The notes beneath the pieces were generated by a model, which saw nothing but the letters and a program-made list of their open reading frames with translations, was not told the DNA's origin and ran no database searches. Shown here one piece after another: positions 7,961 to 17,094 of a stretch of 64,000 bases of DNA. The DNA is from DATFTE01 sp963840665 (lineage in GTDB: Bacteria; Acidobacteriota; Terriglobia; Terriglobales; Acidobacteriaceae): positions 744,001 to 808,000 of the forward strand of contig CAWIZO010000006.1 of NCBI GenBank assembly GCA_963840665.1, in the 5' to 3' direction. The position numbers were made by a program, and so were the translations under genes. How positions within the stretch are numbered: the stretch's first letter is position 1; every line of letters starts with the position of its first letter.

Positions 7961-9400
7961 ATGATTCGATCCCTTCATAACGTTTATTACGCGCTGCCGC
8001 TTTTCTTGGGAACACTAATATTGAGTGGCTGCGTGGTCGGTCCTAACTATAAAAAGCCCTCTGTCGACGTGCCGGTCACGTACCGGGGACCGGTAGCCGA
8101 TACGACGTCGACAGAATCGCAGCCCACGACGCCGACAGCCTCGGCTGCATCGCTTGGTGACGAGAAGTGGTGGGAAGTCTTTCAAGATAAGGAACTGCAG
8201 GGATTGATTCGCACCGCGATCAAGAACAACTACGACGTGCGAATCGCGGCGACGCGAGTGTTGCAGGCCCAGGCGCAAGTGGGAATCACCCGGGCCGATC
8301 AACTGCCCTCCCTCGGTGCCGGCGGGCAGATCAATAGCCTTCAGAGTCCCAAGATCGGGCCGATCCCGTCCTACGAACTCACGCAGGGACAGGTGACGGC
8401 TTCGGCGGCTTACAATCTGGACTTCTGGGGGAAGTACCGTCGTGCAACCGAGGCCGCTCGGGCGACGCTGCTGGCGAACGAGTGGGCGCAGAAAGAAGTG
8501 ATCGCCACCCTGGTCGCCAACCTTGCCACTGATTATTTCCAACTGCGGCAACTGGACCTTGAGCTGGAAATTGCGCAACGTACGCTCGGCTCCCGTCAGG
8601 ACTCGCTCAAACTGACGCAAACCCTGGAGCAACACGGGATCAACTCTCTGCTCGATGTGCGCCAGTCAGAACAATTGGTATACACGGCGGCCACCGAAGT
8701 GCCTGATCTACAGCGGCAGATCGCGCAAACAGAAAATGCCATCAGCATTTTGCTCGGCAATAACCCTGGGGATGTTCCGCGAGGCCTGAAGCTGACCGAG
8801 CAGCCACACCTGCCGGAAGTTCCCGCGGGAATTCCGTCATCACTTCTCGAACGGCGAGCTGACATCCGGCAGTCGGAGGCGAATCTGATCGCGGCAAATG
8901 CCCAAATCGGCGTTGCGCGAGCTGCATACTTCCCGCAACTCTCGCTTACCGGATCGGCCGGCTACGAAAGTCCCGCACTGACGAATCTGTTCACGGGACC
9001 GGCAGGACTTTGGAACCTGACGGCTGGCGTGACGCAGCCGATTTTTGAAGGTGGCCGGCTGAAGAACAACGTTCGTCTGGCCGAGGCAGAACATCAGCAG
9101 ATGTTGCTGACGTATCAGCAGACAATTCAAGGTGCGTTTCGAGACGTTTCCGATGCCTTGGTTGCGTACCAGAAGAACCGCGAGTTTCGTGTCCAACAGC
9201 AGCATCTCTTCGAGTCGGCTCAGGATGCCGCTCATCTTTCGGAAGTCCGCTTCAAGGCGGGAACTACGGACTATCTCGAAGTGCTCACCAACGAAACAAA
9301 TTCCTTTTCGGCCGAATTAGGCCTTGCGCAGGCGCAGGGGAACGAACTTATCGCGTTGGTGCAGTTGTATCAGGCTCTGGGCGGAGGGTGGCAGCAGTGA
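7961..9400 (+). CDS. Outer-membrane efflux channel (OprM/TolC family lipoprotein)
   Basis: This 479-residue lipoprotein is the outer-membrane exit duct of the pump. The signal peptide ends in LSGC (lipobox), followed by VVGPNYKKP, the hallmark N-terminus of NodT/OprM channels. Two outer-membrane efflux repeats follow (about 80-270 and 285-475) with the paired long helices. ATG 7961 is preceded by an AGGATCGGGAGA ribosome site. The last 53 bases overlap the end of the convergent hydrogenase protease gene. Confidence 0.93.
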   Translation: MIRSLHNVYYALPLFLGTLILSGCVVGPNYKKPSVDVPVTYRGPVADTTSTESQPTTPTASAASLGDEKWWEVFQDKELQGLIRTAIKNNYDVRIAATRVLQAQAQVGITRADQLPSLGAGGQINSLQSPKIGPIPSYELTQGQVTASAAYNLDFWGKYRRATEAARATLLANEWAQKEVIATLVANLATDYFQLRQLDLELEIAQRTLGSRQDSLKLTQTLEQHGINSLLDVRQSEQLVYTAATEVPDLQRQIAQTENAISILLGNNPGDVPRGLKLTEQPHLPEVPAGIPSSLLERRADIRQSEANLIAANAQIGVARAAYFPQLSLTGSAGYESPALTNLFTGPAGLWNLTAGVTQPIFEGGRLKNNVRLAEAEHQQMLLTYQQTIQGAFRDVSDALVAYQKNREFRVQQQHLFESAQDAAHLSEVRFKAGTTDYLEVLTNETNSFSAELGLAQAQGNELIALVQLYQALGGGWQQ

Positions 9401-9911
9401 CACTCGACCACCAGATATCCGATGGAGACCGGTGCGACCTGTAGGTGACTCCGTTTTGATCGAGGGTCTGCAGGATCTGGCGGATCGCTTCCGGAACGGA
9501 GGAACGGACGGGTTCGCTAAGCTCGCAACCCGTCTCGTATCGTTCTCCGTTTACCGCTACCAATAAAACGTCGACCGGACTGCGGCCCAACATTTCCGAC
9601 GCGAGCAACGATTGCGTAAGAGCGGGGGAATGCGGATCCATCCGCGCCACTGGCGCATGGCGGAGCAACTCGTCCTTGTGATAGCACACGACGGTTCCCG
9701 CCGTCTCATCATCCGCGACGGCATCCACCAGAATCAGTAGATCAAGATCGACGATCTTGTAGATGAGATCCAGTGCCGGAGTTCCGAGATCGACAATTTC
9801 AACGCCTTCGCCGAACTCATAAGCGGCCTCGAGCGAGTGGACCACATAGGGACCCACACCGTCATCACCCAGAAGAATGTTACCGATTCCAGCGATGAGC
9901 ACTCGCTTCAC
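9348..9911 (-). CDS. hybD: [NiFe] hydrogenase maturation protease (HyaD/HybD family)
   Basis: This endopeptidase removes the C-terminal tail of the group 1 large subunit after nickel insertion. VKRVLIAGIGNILLGDDGVG is the family N-terminus. The expected nickel-contacting acidic and His residues are in GDDGVG, LVDAV and MDPHSP. The start is GTG 9911, which overlaps the large-subunit TGA as GTGA, showing coupled translation. The 187-residue protein has about 35 residues after the usual end of the domain (VTYRSHRSPSD onward). This tail is encoded partly antisense to the outer-membrane channel gene, so it is probably a read-on extension with no conserved function. Confidence 0.88.
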   Translation of the reverse strand: MKRVLIAGIGNILLGDDGVGPYVVHSLEAAYEFGEGVEIVDLGTPALDLIYKIVDLDLLILVDAVADDETAGTVVCYHKDELLRHAPVARMDPHSPALTQSLLASEMLGRSPVDVLLVAVNGERYETGCELSEPVRSSVPEAIRQILQTLDQNGVTYRSHRSPSDIWWSSVTAATLRPEPDTTAPTR

Positions 9912-11609
9912 AGGACTTTGATCTCCGCAATCTGCCGGCCGGTGAGATCGAATGCGTGACAAGCGCACGCCATGCACGGGTCGAAGGAGTGAACCGTACG
10001 CAGGACCTCGAGTGGCTTCTCAGCATCCGCGATCGGTGTTCGCAGCAATGAGGCTTCGTAGGGTCCGTGAGCGCCGGCGTTGTCACGGGGGCTTGCATTC
10101 CATGTCGACGGAACGACCGCCTGGTAATTCTTGATCTTTCCGTCGTCGACAACCACCCAATGCGAAAGCGTTCCGCGAGGAGCCTCATGAGTTCCTACGC
10201 CTGAGATTTCTCCGCGAGGGAAGACCGGCGGATTGTGAACCGTTGTATCGCCACGGCTGATGTTGTCGACCAACAGTTGCCAGTGCTTCTGTGCCAGGTC
10301 GGCAAGCATGGCGCAGCGAACCGCGCGGGCCGCATGACGCCCCATGGTCGATTGCAACATTTCCGGAGTGATGCGCTTACCGGCTACGGCGGAAACGCGA
10401 TCGAGGGCGGCATCGGCCCACTTTTTCGTCAGCGGATGGCCTTGCGCATAGCCCACCAAAACCTGCGACAGCGGGCCCACTTGCATCGGCTTGCCTTGGA
10501 AGCGAGGGCCTTTGACCCATGAATATTTCTTATCAGCCTGCCAGTCCGTATAGTCCGGAACCGTTTCTCCCTTCCACGGGTGCAGCGGCGCCTGGCCCTT
10601 GTAGTAAGCATGTGTGACATCTTCGGTGACCGACTCGCGGAAGACCGGATCGGCTGCGGTCGCGAACGCGTGGGGATCGGACAGGTTGCCTCCGAGGATG
10701 TATCCGCCTGGCAGATCGAACTCCGTAGCACGAGCGTCGAGGGGAAGGTCGGGCACGGCCATGTAGTTGTTAACTCCTTTGCCGATGCCGAACCAGTCTG
10801 CGTAAAACCCGGCTATGGCGCACGCGTCGGGTACGTAGACCTCCTGAACGAAGCGCGTGACCTCGTCCATCAGAATCTTGATCGATTCGAGGCGCTCCAT
10901 TCCTAGTGTCGCTTGGCTGTCGAGGTTGATGGCGTTCGCCACACCTCCCACGGTCAGGTTTTGGATGTGTGGAGTCTTGCCCCCTAACATTCCTACCACT
11001 TGATTCGCCTTGCGCTGGAACTCGAGCGCCTGCAGGTAGTGAGAGAACGCAAGTAAATTGACCTCGGGGCTCAAACGCATTTGCGGATGTCCCCAGTAGC
11101 CATTCGTGAAGATTCCCAACTGCCCGCTGGCCGCGACGCCTTTGACTTTGTCTTGCGCGGCCTTCATTTCATCATGAGAGTTACGCGTCCAGGGCGAAAG
11201 CGACTCAGCCAGCGCCGACGTTTTCGCCGGATCTGCCTTGGGAATCTGCAGGACGTCGACAAAGTCGAGCGCCGGACAAGTGATAGAAATGAACGATGTG
11301 GTCATGCAGCGCATGATTGATCAGAATCAGATTCCGGATGTATTGCGCGTTGGCGGGAATCTCCAGCTTCAGCGCGTCTTCGACGGCGCGTACGCTGGCA
11401 ATGGCATGCACGGTGGTGCAAACGCCGCAGAAACGCTGGGTGAACAGCCAGGCTTCGCGCGGGTCGCGGCCTTCGAGAATCTTCTCGATGCCTCGCCACA
11501 TGGTGCACGACGCCCAAGCGTCGGAAACCGATCCGTTGTCGACTTCGACGTCGATGCGAAGGTGGCCCTCAATTCTGGTGATGGGGTCAATGGTGATGCG
11601 CTTTGCCAT
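9908..11609 (-). CDS. hybC: [NiFe] hydrogenase large (catalytic) subunit, group 1, HybC-like; interrupted by a one-base frameshift
   Basis: This subunit carries the NiFe(CN)2CO active site of the H2-uptake enzyme. The N-terminal part (11609 to about 11275) reads MAKRITIDPITRIEGH and contains the L1 motif RFCGVCTTVH. The remainder, in another frame from about 11272, continues ALDFVDVLQIPKADP to the L2 motif DPCMACACH, followed by a 15-residue tail (AFDLTGRQIAEIKVL) of the kind the maturation protease removes. Joined, they give about 567 residues, the normal length. The break is one extra base within GCCGG (11271-11275), inside the conserved HFYHLSALD stretch. All partner and maturation genes look intact, so a sequencing error is at least as likely as a real mutation. 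Confidence 0.9.
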
Positions 11610-11644
11610 AAGTTCATTCCTATGCTTGCGTAATTAACATCGCT

Positions 11645-12898
11645 TCAATCTGCCGCTACGAACTGGGCGCCGGCTGAGGATCGTCCCGCCGCTTTTTCTT
11701 CCTGTTCCATGCGATACCAAAGGCGAAGCGGTGCGGGAAGAATCGGCAATACCTTTGCCAGAAACATGAAAGCTGCTACCGCAAGAGAGACGAATCCAAC
11801 CGACACCAACAGCTCGACGGGCGTCGGGAAGTAGAACGCTCCCGGACGCGGCTGAAATGCCAGAGTTGTTGGGTCCCAGCGATAGAGCATGCCTCCCACC
11901 GCGGCCACAACGTGGCCGTGGAAGATCAGGCGAGCATCCCGGCGCTTGGAGGAATCCAAAAGCATGAAGACCGCTGTCGCGAGGAAGAGGAACTCGATCC
12001 AAAAGAGTCCGCTGAAAATGTTCCATTGAAACGCGAGCCCGAGTTTCCCGCTAAAGGTGATGTCGGCGAAGCGAAACAGGAGCCATGACGCTATCAGGCC
12101 CGCAGTAATGCGGTTCATTTCAGTGAGAACGTCGAGGTCCACCGGACGCTTCCACATCAGCGAGCAGAAGAGCAATGTGCCCGCGACACACGCGAAACCC
12201 ATAAAGGCGGCTGCCCAGAGGTACAACAACGGCAACCACGGCGTCTGCCACAACGGGTTCACACGATCTCCGGCGAGCAGCATCAAGGCGCCCAGCGACG
12301 ATTGATGCATGGCCGGAAGAATGTAGGCCAAGCCAACGATCCAGGGATAAAAGTGCAGCATGATTTTTTCAGCGCGATGCACCCACGGTCGATAGCGAGG
12401 GCGCTTGTCGTAGATCCAATCAAGCACGGGTGGAACATTCTCGAGCAACAAGGGAACCATGGCATAGACGGGCATGCAGAGAGCGACTTCGAGAAGCGGC
12501 GAGTGCAGGTTCCAGCGCCAGGGAGTGAGAATCCAGTAAAAGTTCCAGGGACGTCCGACGTCTACGCCAAGCAACATGAGGCCGGAGAGATATGCGAGAA
12601 AGCTGGTCAGCATCGCCGTACGAAGTACCGTGTGCAAGCGCTTGCGTCGAAAGAGCCAGGTGGCGATACCTATCGAGAACGCGCCGGAGCCCAGTCCGGT
12701 CAGCACCATGGTGTTGAAGGTCTTCCAGATGCCCCACGCGTAGGCATCATTCATGCCACTGGCCGGCCCTAATCCGGCAAGTTCGCGATAGGTGACAAGA
12801 CCGAAGGCGAGTGCGCCCAGGCCACAGGCCACGACGAAAGGCTTGGTCCAGATGGGGACGTCGAAGACGGGAACATCTCTTTCCCAACGGTCGATCAT
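11645..12898 (-). CDS. hybB: Hydrogenase membrane subunit, HybB/NrfD family
   Basis: This 417-residue polytopic protein has about ten hydrophobic helices and is the quinone-facing integral membrane subunit of the HybOABC hydrogenase. It takes electrons from the HybA iron-sulfur protein and passes them to the quinone pool. The N-terminus has the conserved stretch REL..LGPASGMNDAYAWGIWKTFN typical of HybB, then VLTGLGSGAF. No haem ligands are expected, because this family replaces the cytochrome b of HyaC-type enzymes. Its start overlaps the hybA stop by four bases and hybC follows 35 bp later. Confidence 0.92.
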   Translation of the reverse strand: MIDRWERDVPVFDVPIWTKPFVVACGLGALAFGLVTYRELAGLGPASGMNDAYAWGIWKTFNTMVLTGLGSGAFSIGIATWLFRRKRLHTVLRTAMLTSFLAYLSGLMLLGVDVGRPWNFYWILTPWRWNLHSPLLEVALCMPVYAMVPLLLENVPPVLDWIYDKRPRYRPWVHRAEKIMLHFYPWIVGLAYILPAMHQSSLGALMLLAGDRVNPLWQTPWLPLLYLWAAAFMGFACVAGTLLFCSLMWKRPVDLDVLTEMNRITAGLIASWLLFRFADITFSGKLGLAFQWNIFSGLFWIEFLFLATAVFMLLDSSKRRDARLIFHGHVVAAVGGMLYRWDPTTLAFQPRPGAFYFPTPVELLVSVGFVSLAVAAFMFLAKVLPILPAPLRLWYRMEQEEKAAGRSSAGAQFVAAD

Positions 12899-13830
12899 AG
12901 CTGCGCCCTCAATCCGGTTTTCTTCTCTTCCTCGCGGACGTGCTCTTGATGGTCTTTCCAGTTATTCCGAATGACTCCGACCACCGACGCGTACAGCACC
13001 ACCGGAACGGCGAGGTAGCTGTAAACGCGTTTCTGCCATTTCAGATATTTCGCCGGGACCGATTCGTCCGGCAGTTGCGGAAGGCCTAGATTCTCGAAGG
13101 GAACATGCGACAGGTAAAGAACCTGAGTGCCGCCGCCTTCGCGCTCACCGAAGACACGATCCTGATAGTACTTGCCTGGACTCTGCTTGATGCGATTCTT
13201 GGCCTCGGCCAAGAGTTCTTTGCGGGATCCGAAAATCACAGCTTTGGCCGGACACACTGATGTGCACGCGGGTTGCTGTCCGGCGGCCAGACGTTCTTTG
13301 CAGAACTCGCATTTCACAATCTTTGGATTGAAACCTTCCCACTGGAATTTCGGGATGTGATAGGGGCAGGAAATTTCGCAGTAACGGCATCCAACGCAGA
13401 GCTTCGAGTTCCAAGTCACGATTCCGGTTTTCGGATCTTTCTTCAGCCCTTTGAACATGCATCCCGCGACGCAGGCGGGATCTACGCAGTGCACGCATTG
13501 CTGCTTTACGTACGAATACGATTTTCCATCTGTTGGCTTGTAAAGCTTGATGATGTTTTTGGTGGTGTAGTTGAGGTCGCGTGGCGCCTGGTGGAGAGGA
13601 TCAAGGCGCGTGTCAGGATGCAACTGGTTTGCTTCGGCGCAGGCGGCAACGCACGACTGGCAGCCGATGCAGCGAGTGGCATCATAGAGCATGCCGACCG
13701 CTGCGGGTGGGACCGCCGCCTGCTCTTCCGCGTGGGTGACTCCCGAGAGAACGGTTCCTGCCGTAACTGCAGCAGCGGTCCCGGTTGTGAGAGTCTTAAG
13801 AACATCACGGCGAGTGATGGCCATGTTCAT
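12895..13830 (-). CDS. hybA: Hydrogenase 16Fe-type ferredoxin subunit, HybA-like, Tat-exported
   Basis: This 311-residue electron-transfer subunit links the small subunit to HybB. The Tat signal (TRRDVLK, about residues 6-12) is followed by four cysteine clusters for [4Fe-4S] centres: CIGCQSCVAAC; CVHCVDPACVAGC; CVGCRYCEISC with CP following; and CEFCKERL with CTSVCP. A hydrophobic segment near 265-285 (YSYLAVPVVLYASVVGVI) probably anchors it in the membrane, as in E. coli HybA. Both ends overlap the neighbouring genes by four bases. MNM at the start leaves two possible ATGs. Confidence 0.92.
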   Translation of the reverse strand: MNMAITRRDVLKTLTTGTAAAVTAGTVLSGVTHAEEQAAVPPAAVGMLYDATRCIGCQSCVAACAEANQLHPDTRLDPLHQAPRDLNYTTKNIIKLYKPTDGKSYSYVKQQCVHCVDPACVAGCMFKGLKKDPKTGIVTWNSKLCVGCRYCEISCPYHIPKFQWEGFNPKIVKCEFCKERLAAGQQPACTSVCPAKAVIFGSRKELLAEAKNRIKQSPGKYYQDRVFGEREGGGTQVLYLSHVPFENLGLPQLPDESVPAKYLKWQKRVYSYLAVPVVLYASVVGVIRNNWKDHQEHVREEEKKTGLRAQL

Positions 13831-15005
13831 TCTCCCTTCGGTCCCACGGAATCGGAAGCGTCCCTCGCGGTCGCATGAGCCGCCGCGTCGGCGCCACCTG
13901 GCAGCCGCCGCGATGCCATCAAAGCGGCGCCGCCGATGCCTCCAGCGATTGCGCCCACCATGGCTGCGGCGGCTGTCCCAATCGTCCCTACCGGAGTGTG
14001 CACAAGAGGGAGAGCCTCGGGCGGTGTCGCAGAGTGAATATCAACCGTCTCGAAGATGGGAACGCGAAACGCGACAGATTTCTCTGTGCATCCAACGCAG
14101 GGAGCGCCGATGCCGATTGGCCAGACATCCGGTATTTCATTGAAGTGGCGCGTGGAACACGCGGCGTGGGTCACTGGACCTTTGCAGCCTAGTTTGTACA
14201 GGCACCATCCTTGACGATGGCCGTCGTCGCCGAACTCGCGTGCAAAGCGTCCGGCATCGAAGTGCGCGCGCCGGGGGCAGTGATCATGAATCACCCGGTC
14301 GTAAGCAAATTTCGGACGGTTGAACTCGTCGAGCGCGGGCAACCGTCCCATGGTCGCGTATTCGAGAACCACCGCCAGCAGGTTGTAAGGATTGGTCGGG
14401 CACCCAGGTAAATTCACTACCGGTTTTTCGGTAAGAATCGAGTCAACGCCTTGAGCGCCGGTAGGATTGGGGTCGGCCGATGGAACTCCTCCCCAGGAGG
14501 CGCAAGATCCCATCGCGATGACAGCAGCAGATTTCCTGCCGATGTCGCGAAGGACGTCGAGCGCGGGGCGTCCCGCCAATTTCATGTACTGGCCTTGGTC
14601 TTTTGTGGGAATCGATCCCTCGACAACTAGAACAAACTTGCCGAGATTTTCGGAGACCGCCTGTTTCAGCGCGTCCTCCGCCTGGTAGCCCGAGGCCGCC
14701 ATCAGCGTCTCATGGTAATCGAGAGAAATGACGTTCAGAATCAGGTCGGCTATGTCGGGACGCGAAGTCCGAAGGAGAGTTTCGGAACAGCCAGTGCAGT
14801 CCTGGAAGTGCAGCCAGATAACAGACGGGCGCTTGGCCTTTCCTACCACCTGCGCGACCTCTTCCGCGGTTGCCCTGCTAGTCAGCGAGAGGCCGACTGG
14901 TGCCGTCACCATCAAGGTGGTACAGAGTTGCAAGAAAGTGCGGCGGGAGACGCCACACGCAGTCAAATGGCTGGCAATGGTTTGCTTTTCGGTGAGGTTG
15001 GTCAT
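13827..15005 (-). CDS. hybO: [NiFe] hydrogenase small subunit, group 1, HybO-like, Tat-exported
   Basis: This 392-residue subunit carries three iron-sulfur clusters and the Tat signal (SRRTFLQ, Arg21-Arg22) that exports it with the folded large subunit. Proximal-cluster ligands are Cys70, Cys73, Cys168 and Cys202. The distal cluster is His240, Cys243, Cys268 and Cys274. The medial cluster is Cys283, Cys303 and Cys306. The proximal motif is DCTGCSE, with Gly where oxygen-tolerant enzymes have a further Cys, so a standard oxygen-sensitive enzyme is predicted. A C-terminal helix (about 338-364, rich in A, G and I) is the membrane anchor. It is the first gene of a leftward operon (small subunit, HybA, HybB, large subunit, protease), with a CRP/FNR-like site 53 bp upstream. 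Confidence 0.95.
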   Translation of the reverse strand: MTNLTEKQTIASHLTACGVSRRTFLQLCTTLMVTAPVGLSLTSRATAEEVAQVVGKAKRPSVIWLHFQDCTGCSETLLRTSRPDIADLILNVISLDYHETLMAASGYQAEDALKQAVSENLGKFVLVVEGSIPTKDQGQYMKLAGRPALDVLRDIGRKSAAVIAMGSCASWGGVPSADPNPTGAQGVDSILTEKPVVNLPGCPTNPYNLLAVVLEYATMGRLPALDEFNRPKFAYDRVIHDHCPRRAHFDAGRFAREFGDDGHRQGWCLYKLGCKGPVTHAACSTRHFNEIPDVWPIGIGAPCVGCTEKSVAFRVPIFETVDIHSATPPEALPLVHTPVGTIGTAAAAMVGAIAGGIGGAALMASRRLPGGADAAAHATARDASDSVGPKGE

Positions 15006-15057
15006 GAGTCGCTATACCTCGCGCATGCTGGTCGCGGTAATCCCGGTTACACCCGGT

Positions 15058-15073
15058 AGTGACAGCGATCACC
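15058..15073. promoter_or_regulatory. CRP/FNR-family binding-site candidate upstream of hybO
   Basis: AGTGACAGCGATCACC contains GTGA-N6-TCAC, the CRP-family core. Its centre is about 61 bp upstream of the hybO ATG. A TATA-like stretch (TATAGC on the minus strand, 15016-15011) lies close to the start codon, so the exact transcription start is unclear. Confidence 0.5.
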
Positions 15074-15256
15074 GCTTCGAGGTTCAGCGACGGTCAGGCG
15101 GATATGGCCGCGAAAGGATGCGGACAAGTAAGAATGATGTCGAATAAGGCTAACGAAATCGCGATCCTTAACCGGCTTTTTTCGGCCCAGACTCGGCTTC
15201 CCATCGAACGGCATCGTGAACAGGAACTTTTATCGCCTTCATCGGTACGCCCGGGC

Positions 15257-15272
15257 AGTGATTCAAGTCACG
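15257..15272. promoter_or_regulatory. CRP/FNR-family binding-site candidate upstream of hypC
   Basis: AGTGATTCAAGTCACG contains GTGA-N6-TCAC; the left half GTGATTCAA is also close to an FNR site. Its centre is about 97 bp upstream of the hypC ATG. A possible -10 (TACATT, 15304-15309) would put the site near -51. Confidence 0.5.
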
Positions 15273-15360
15273 TATCAGCGTGATGGTCGTCATGCGAACG
15301 CCGTACATTGCCTCCTAACATTTCGATGGGCGGTTCCTTCAGCGCCCAAGGAGTCGTTTG

Positions 15361-15633
15361 ATGTGCCTAGCTATCCCCGGCAAGATTCTGACCAAACAGA
15401 CGATCGGCGGAGTCGACGTGGGCCAGGTGCAGTTCGGTGGAATCACGCGCCAAACTCATCTCGGCTTTGTGCCCGAGGCGGCCGTGGGAGATTACGTGAT
15501 GGTGCACGTGGGGTTCGCGATTAGCCGCGTGGATGCTGCCGAAGCGGAACGCACCTATCGAATTCTGGAAGAAATGGGCGCGCTGGAGGAGGAACTCCCG
15601 CCTGCCGACCAAGACCATCCTCCCCGCCTTTGA
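15361..15633 (+). CDS. hypC: Hydrogenase maturation chaperone HypC/HybG
   Basis: This 90-residue chaperone works with HypD to build the Fe(CN)2CO group and delivers it to the hydrogenase large-subunit precursor. The essential N-terminal Cys2 follows the initiator Met (MCLAIPGKI, the family signature). An OB-fold-like barrel follows (VQFGGITRQTHLGFVPEAAVGDYVMVHVGFAI). The C-terminal helix contains EAERTYRILEEMG. The ATG at 15361 is seven bases after AAGGAG. It stands apart from hypDEAB and is followed by a BON-domain gene on the same strand. Confidence 0.95.
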   Translation: MCLAIPGKILTKQTIGGVDVGQVQFGGITRQTHLGFVPEAAVGDYVMVHVGFAISRVDAAEAERTYRILEEMGALEEELPPADQDHPPRL

Positions 15634-15759
15634 CACGCGCACAGCTGTTCCCTAAACTTTCCCCAATAACTTGGGGTGTGCTTCCGAGCGCGTACAGAAT
15701 CCCGTGTATGGCATCATTCGGGCCCGTTGCATCCAACCAATAGTGAAGGAGATTTGAAA

Positions 15760-16329
15760 ATGAAAGCCTTGATCGCGATCGCTTTGGGGTGCTTCCTGTC
15801 AATTGCTGCTGTAGCGCAGGATTCGAATTCCACCAATCCGCCACAGCAGGAATCGCATGGTGGGCTGAGCCAGAAGGGCTACGATCGCATTGTCAAAGAA
15901 GTGCGTCACGAACTCGTAATGCTTCCCTTCTACGGGGTATTCGACAACCTGAGCTATTCGGTGGCGCAGGACGGTACGGTGACCCTCATGGGGCAAGTGG
16001 TGAAGCCGGTGCTGAAGTCCGATGCCGAAAACTCGGTAAAGAGAATCGAAGGCGTGGAGAAGGTCGTGAATAACATCGAAGTGCTGCCGCTTTCTCCGAT
16101 GGATGATCGAATTCGGCGCGCGACCTATCGTGCAATTTACGGAAATACTGTATTGAACCAATACGCGCTACGTGCGGTGCCCCCGATCCATATCATCGTG
16201 AACCATGGCCACGTGACCCTGGTTGGTGTTGTGGCCCGGCAAATGGATAAGCAAGTCGCCGAAATGCAGGCCAAGAGTGTTTCCGGCGTATTTTCAGTGA
16301 CAGATAATTTGCAGGTTGAAAATCAGTAA
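15760..16329 (+). CDS. Secreted BON-domain protein (OsmY-like)
   Basis: This 189-residue protein has a signal peptide (to AVAQDS, about residue 20) and two BON domains (about 45-110 and 120-185). Each has the VTLMGQV / VTLVGVV strand and the VEKVVNNIEV / VFSVTDNLQV ending. BON domains bind phospholipid or stabilise the envelope; OsmY is periplasmic. AAGGAGA stands eight bases before the ATG. It is 126 bp downstream of hypC, so co-transcription is possible but not shown. A small hairpin (CCCCAA, four bases, TTGGGG; 15661-15676) separates them without a T-run. Confidence 0.8.
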   Translation: MKALIAIALGCFLSIAAVAQDSNSTNPPQQESHGGLSQKGYDRIVKEVRHELVMLPFYGVFDNLSYSVAQDGTVTLMGQVVKPVLKSDAENSVKRIEGVEKVVNNIEVLPLSPMDDRIRRATYRAIYGNTVLNQYALRAVPPIHIIVNHGHVTLVGVVARQMDKQVAEMQAKSVSGVFSVTDNLQVENQ

Positions 16330-16390
16330 GGCATTCTGAGCGCAAGAAGCGGATAGCTCTCTCGGGCGGCGAATCGTATAGTCAGCGAAG

Positions 16391-17091
16391 ATGACACCGA
16401 CGATTCGCAATAGAATGCTTGCGCTCGATTGGGGCGGAGTCGGCGAGGCGCTGCGGGAAGAAGGCTACGCTCTGCTTCCATCTCTTCTAAGCCCCGAAGA
16501 GTGCGCTGAATTGAGTGGGATGTATGCGGACGACGCTGCCTTCCGCAGCCACGTCGTGATGTCACGCTTCGGATTCGGCCGTGGCGAATACAAGTACTTC
16601 AAGTATCCGTTGCCGGGTCTCGTTGCCGGTCTGCGTGAATATCTTTATCCGCACGTCGCGCGGATTGCGAACTGCTGGCCTGCCGGGGGCGTCCTTCCTG
16701 AGAGACTCTCTGATTATCTCGAAGTGTGCCGAGTTGCCGGCCAATGCAAACCCACGCCGCTCCTTTTGAAATATCAGGCTGGAGATTTTAATTGCCTGCA
16801 TCAGGATCTTTATGGCGAGGTGGCCTTTCCTCTGCAGGCCACATTTTTTTGAGCCGCCTGGGCGCCGACTATACGGGAGGAGAATTTGTATTGGTCGAGC
16901 AGCGACCGCGGATGCAATCACGAGCACGCGTGATCACCGCCGAGCAGGGACAGGCCGTTATCTTCCCCACGCGTTATCGGTTCGTGCAAGGGGCACGAGG
17001 GCCCTACAGAACGAACCTGCGCCACGGTGTGAGCCAACTGCGATCGGGCCAGCGTTACACGCTGGGAGTCATCTTTCATGACGCGAAGTGA
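16391..17091 (+). CDS. 2OG-Fe(II) oxygenase (prolyl 4-hydroxylase-like), interrupted by a homopolymer frameshift
   Basis: The first frame (16391-16852) gives 153 residues to the stop. The continuation is in another frame from about 16850 to 17091. The joined product of about 233 residues has the HxD iron motif in NCLHQDLYGE. After the break it reads YTGGEFVLVEQRPRMQSR, then the distal His and the 2-oxoglutarate Arg in LRHGVSQLRSGQRYTLG and the ending IFHDAK, as in a widespread bacterial 2OG oxygenase family. The break lies in a run of seven T (16844-16850); eight would restore the frame. An indel error is likely. The substrate is unknown. Confidence 0.8.
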
Positions 17092-17094
17092 GTT

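Larger units (their letters stand above)
15006..15360. other. Divergent regulatory region between hybO and hypC
   Basis: These 355 bp hold no gene I can support. They contain two GTGA-N6-TCAC palindromes (15058-15073 and 15257-15272), each nearer to one of the two divergent genes, plus the hypC ribosome site AAGGAG (15348-15353). No sigma-54-type promoter was seen. Confidence 0.6.

Noticed and set aside
14271..14294. A fifth GTGA/TCAC pair inside hybO (GTGATCATGAATCAC)
   Set aside because: Its spacer is seven bases, not six, and it lies in coding sequence.
15661..15676. CCCCAA-TAAC-TTGGGG hairpin after hypC as a terminator
   Set aside because: The stem is only six base pairs and no T-run follows, so I do not call it a terminator.
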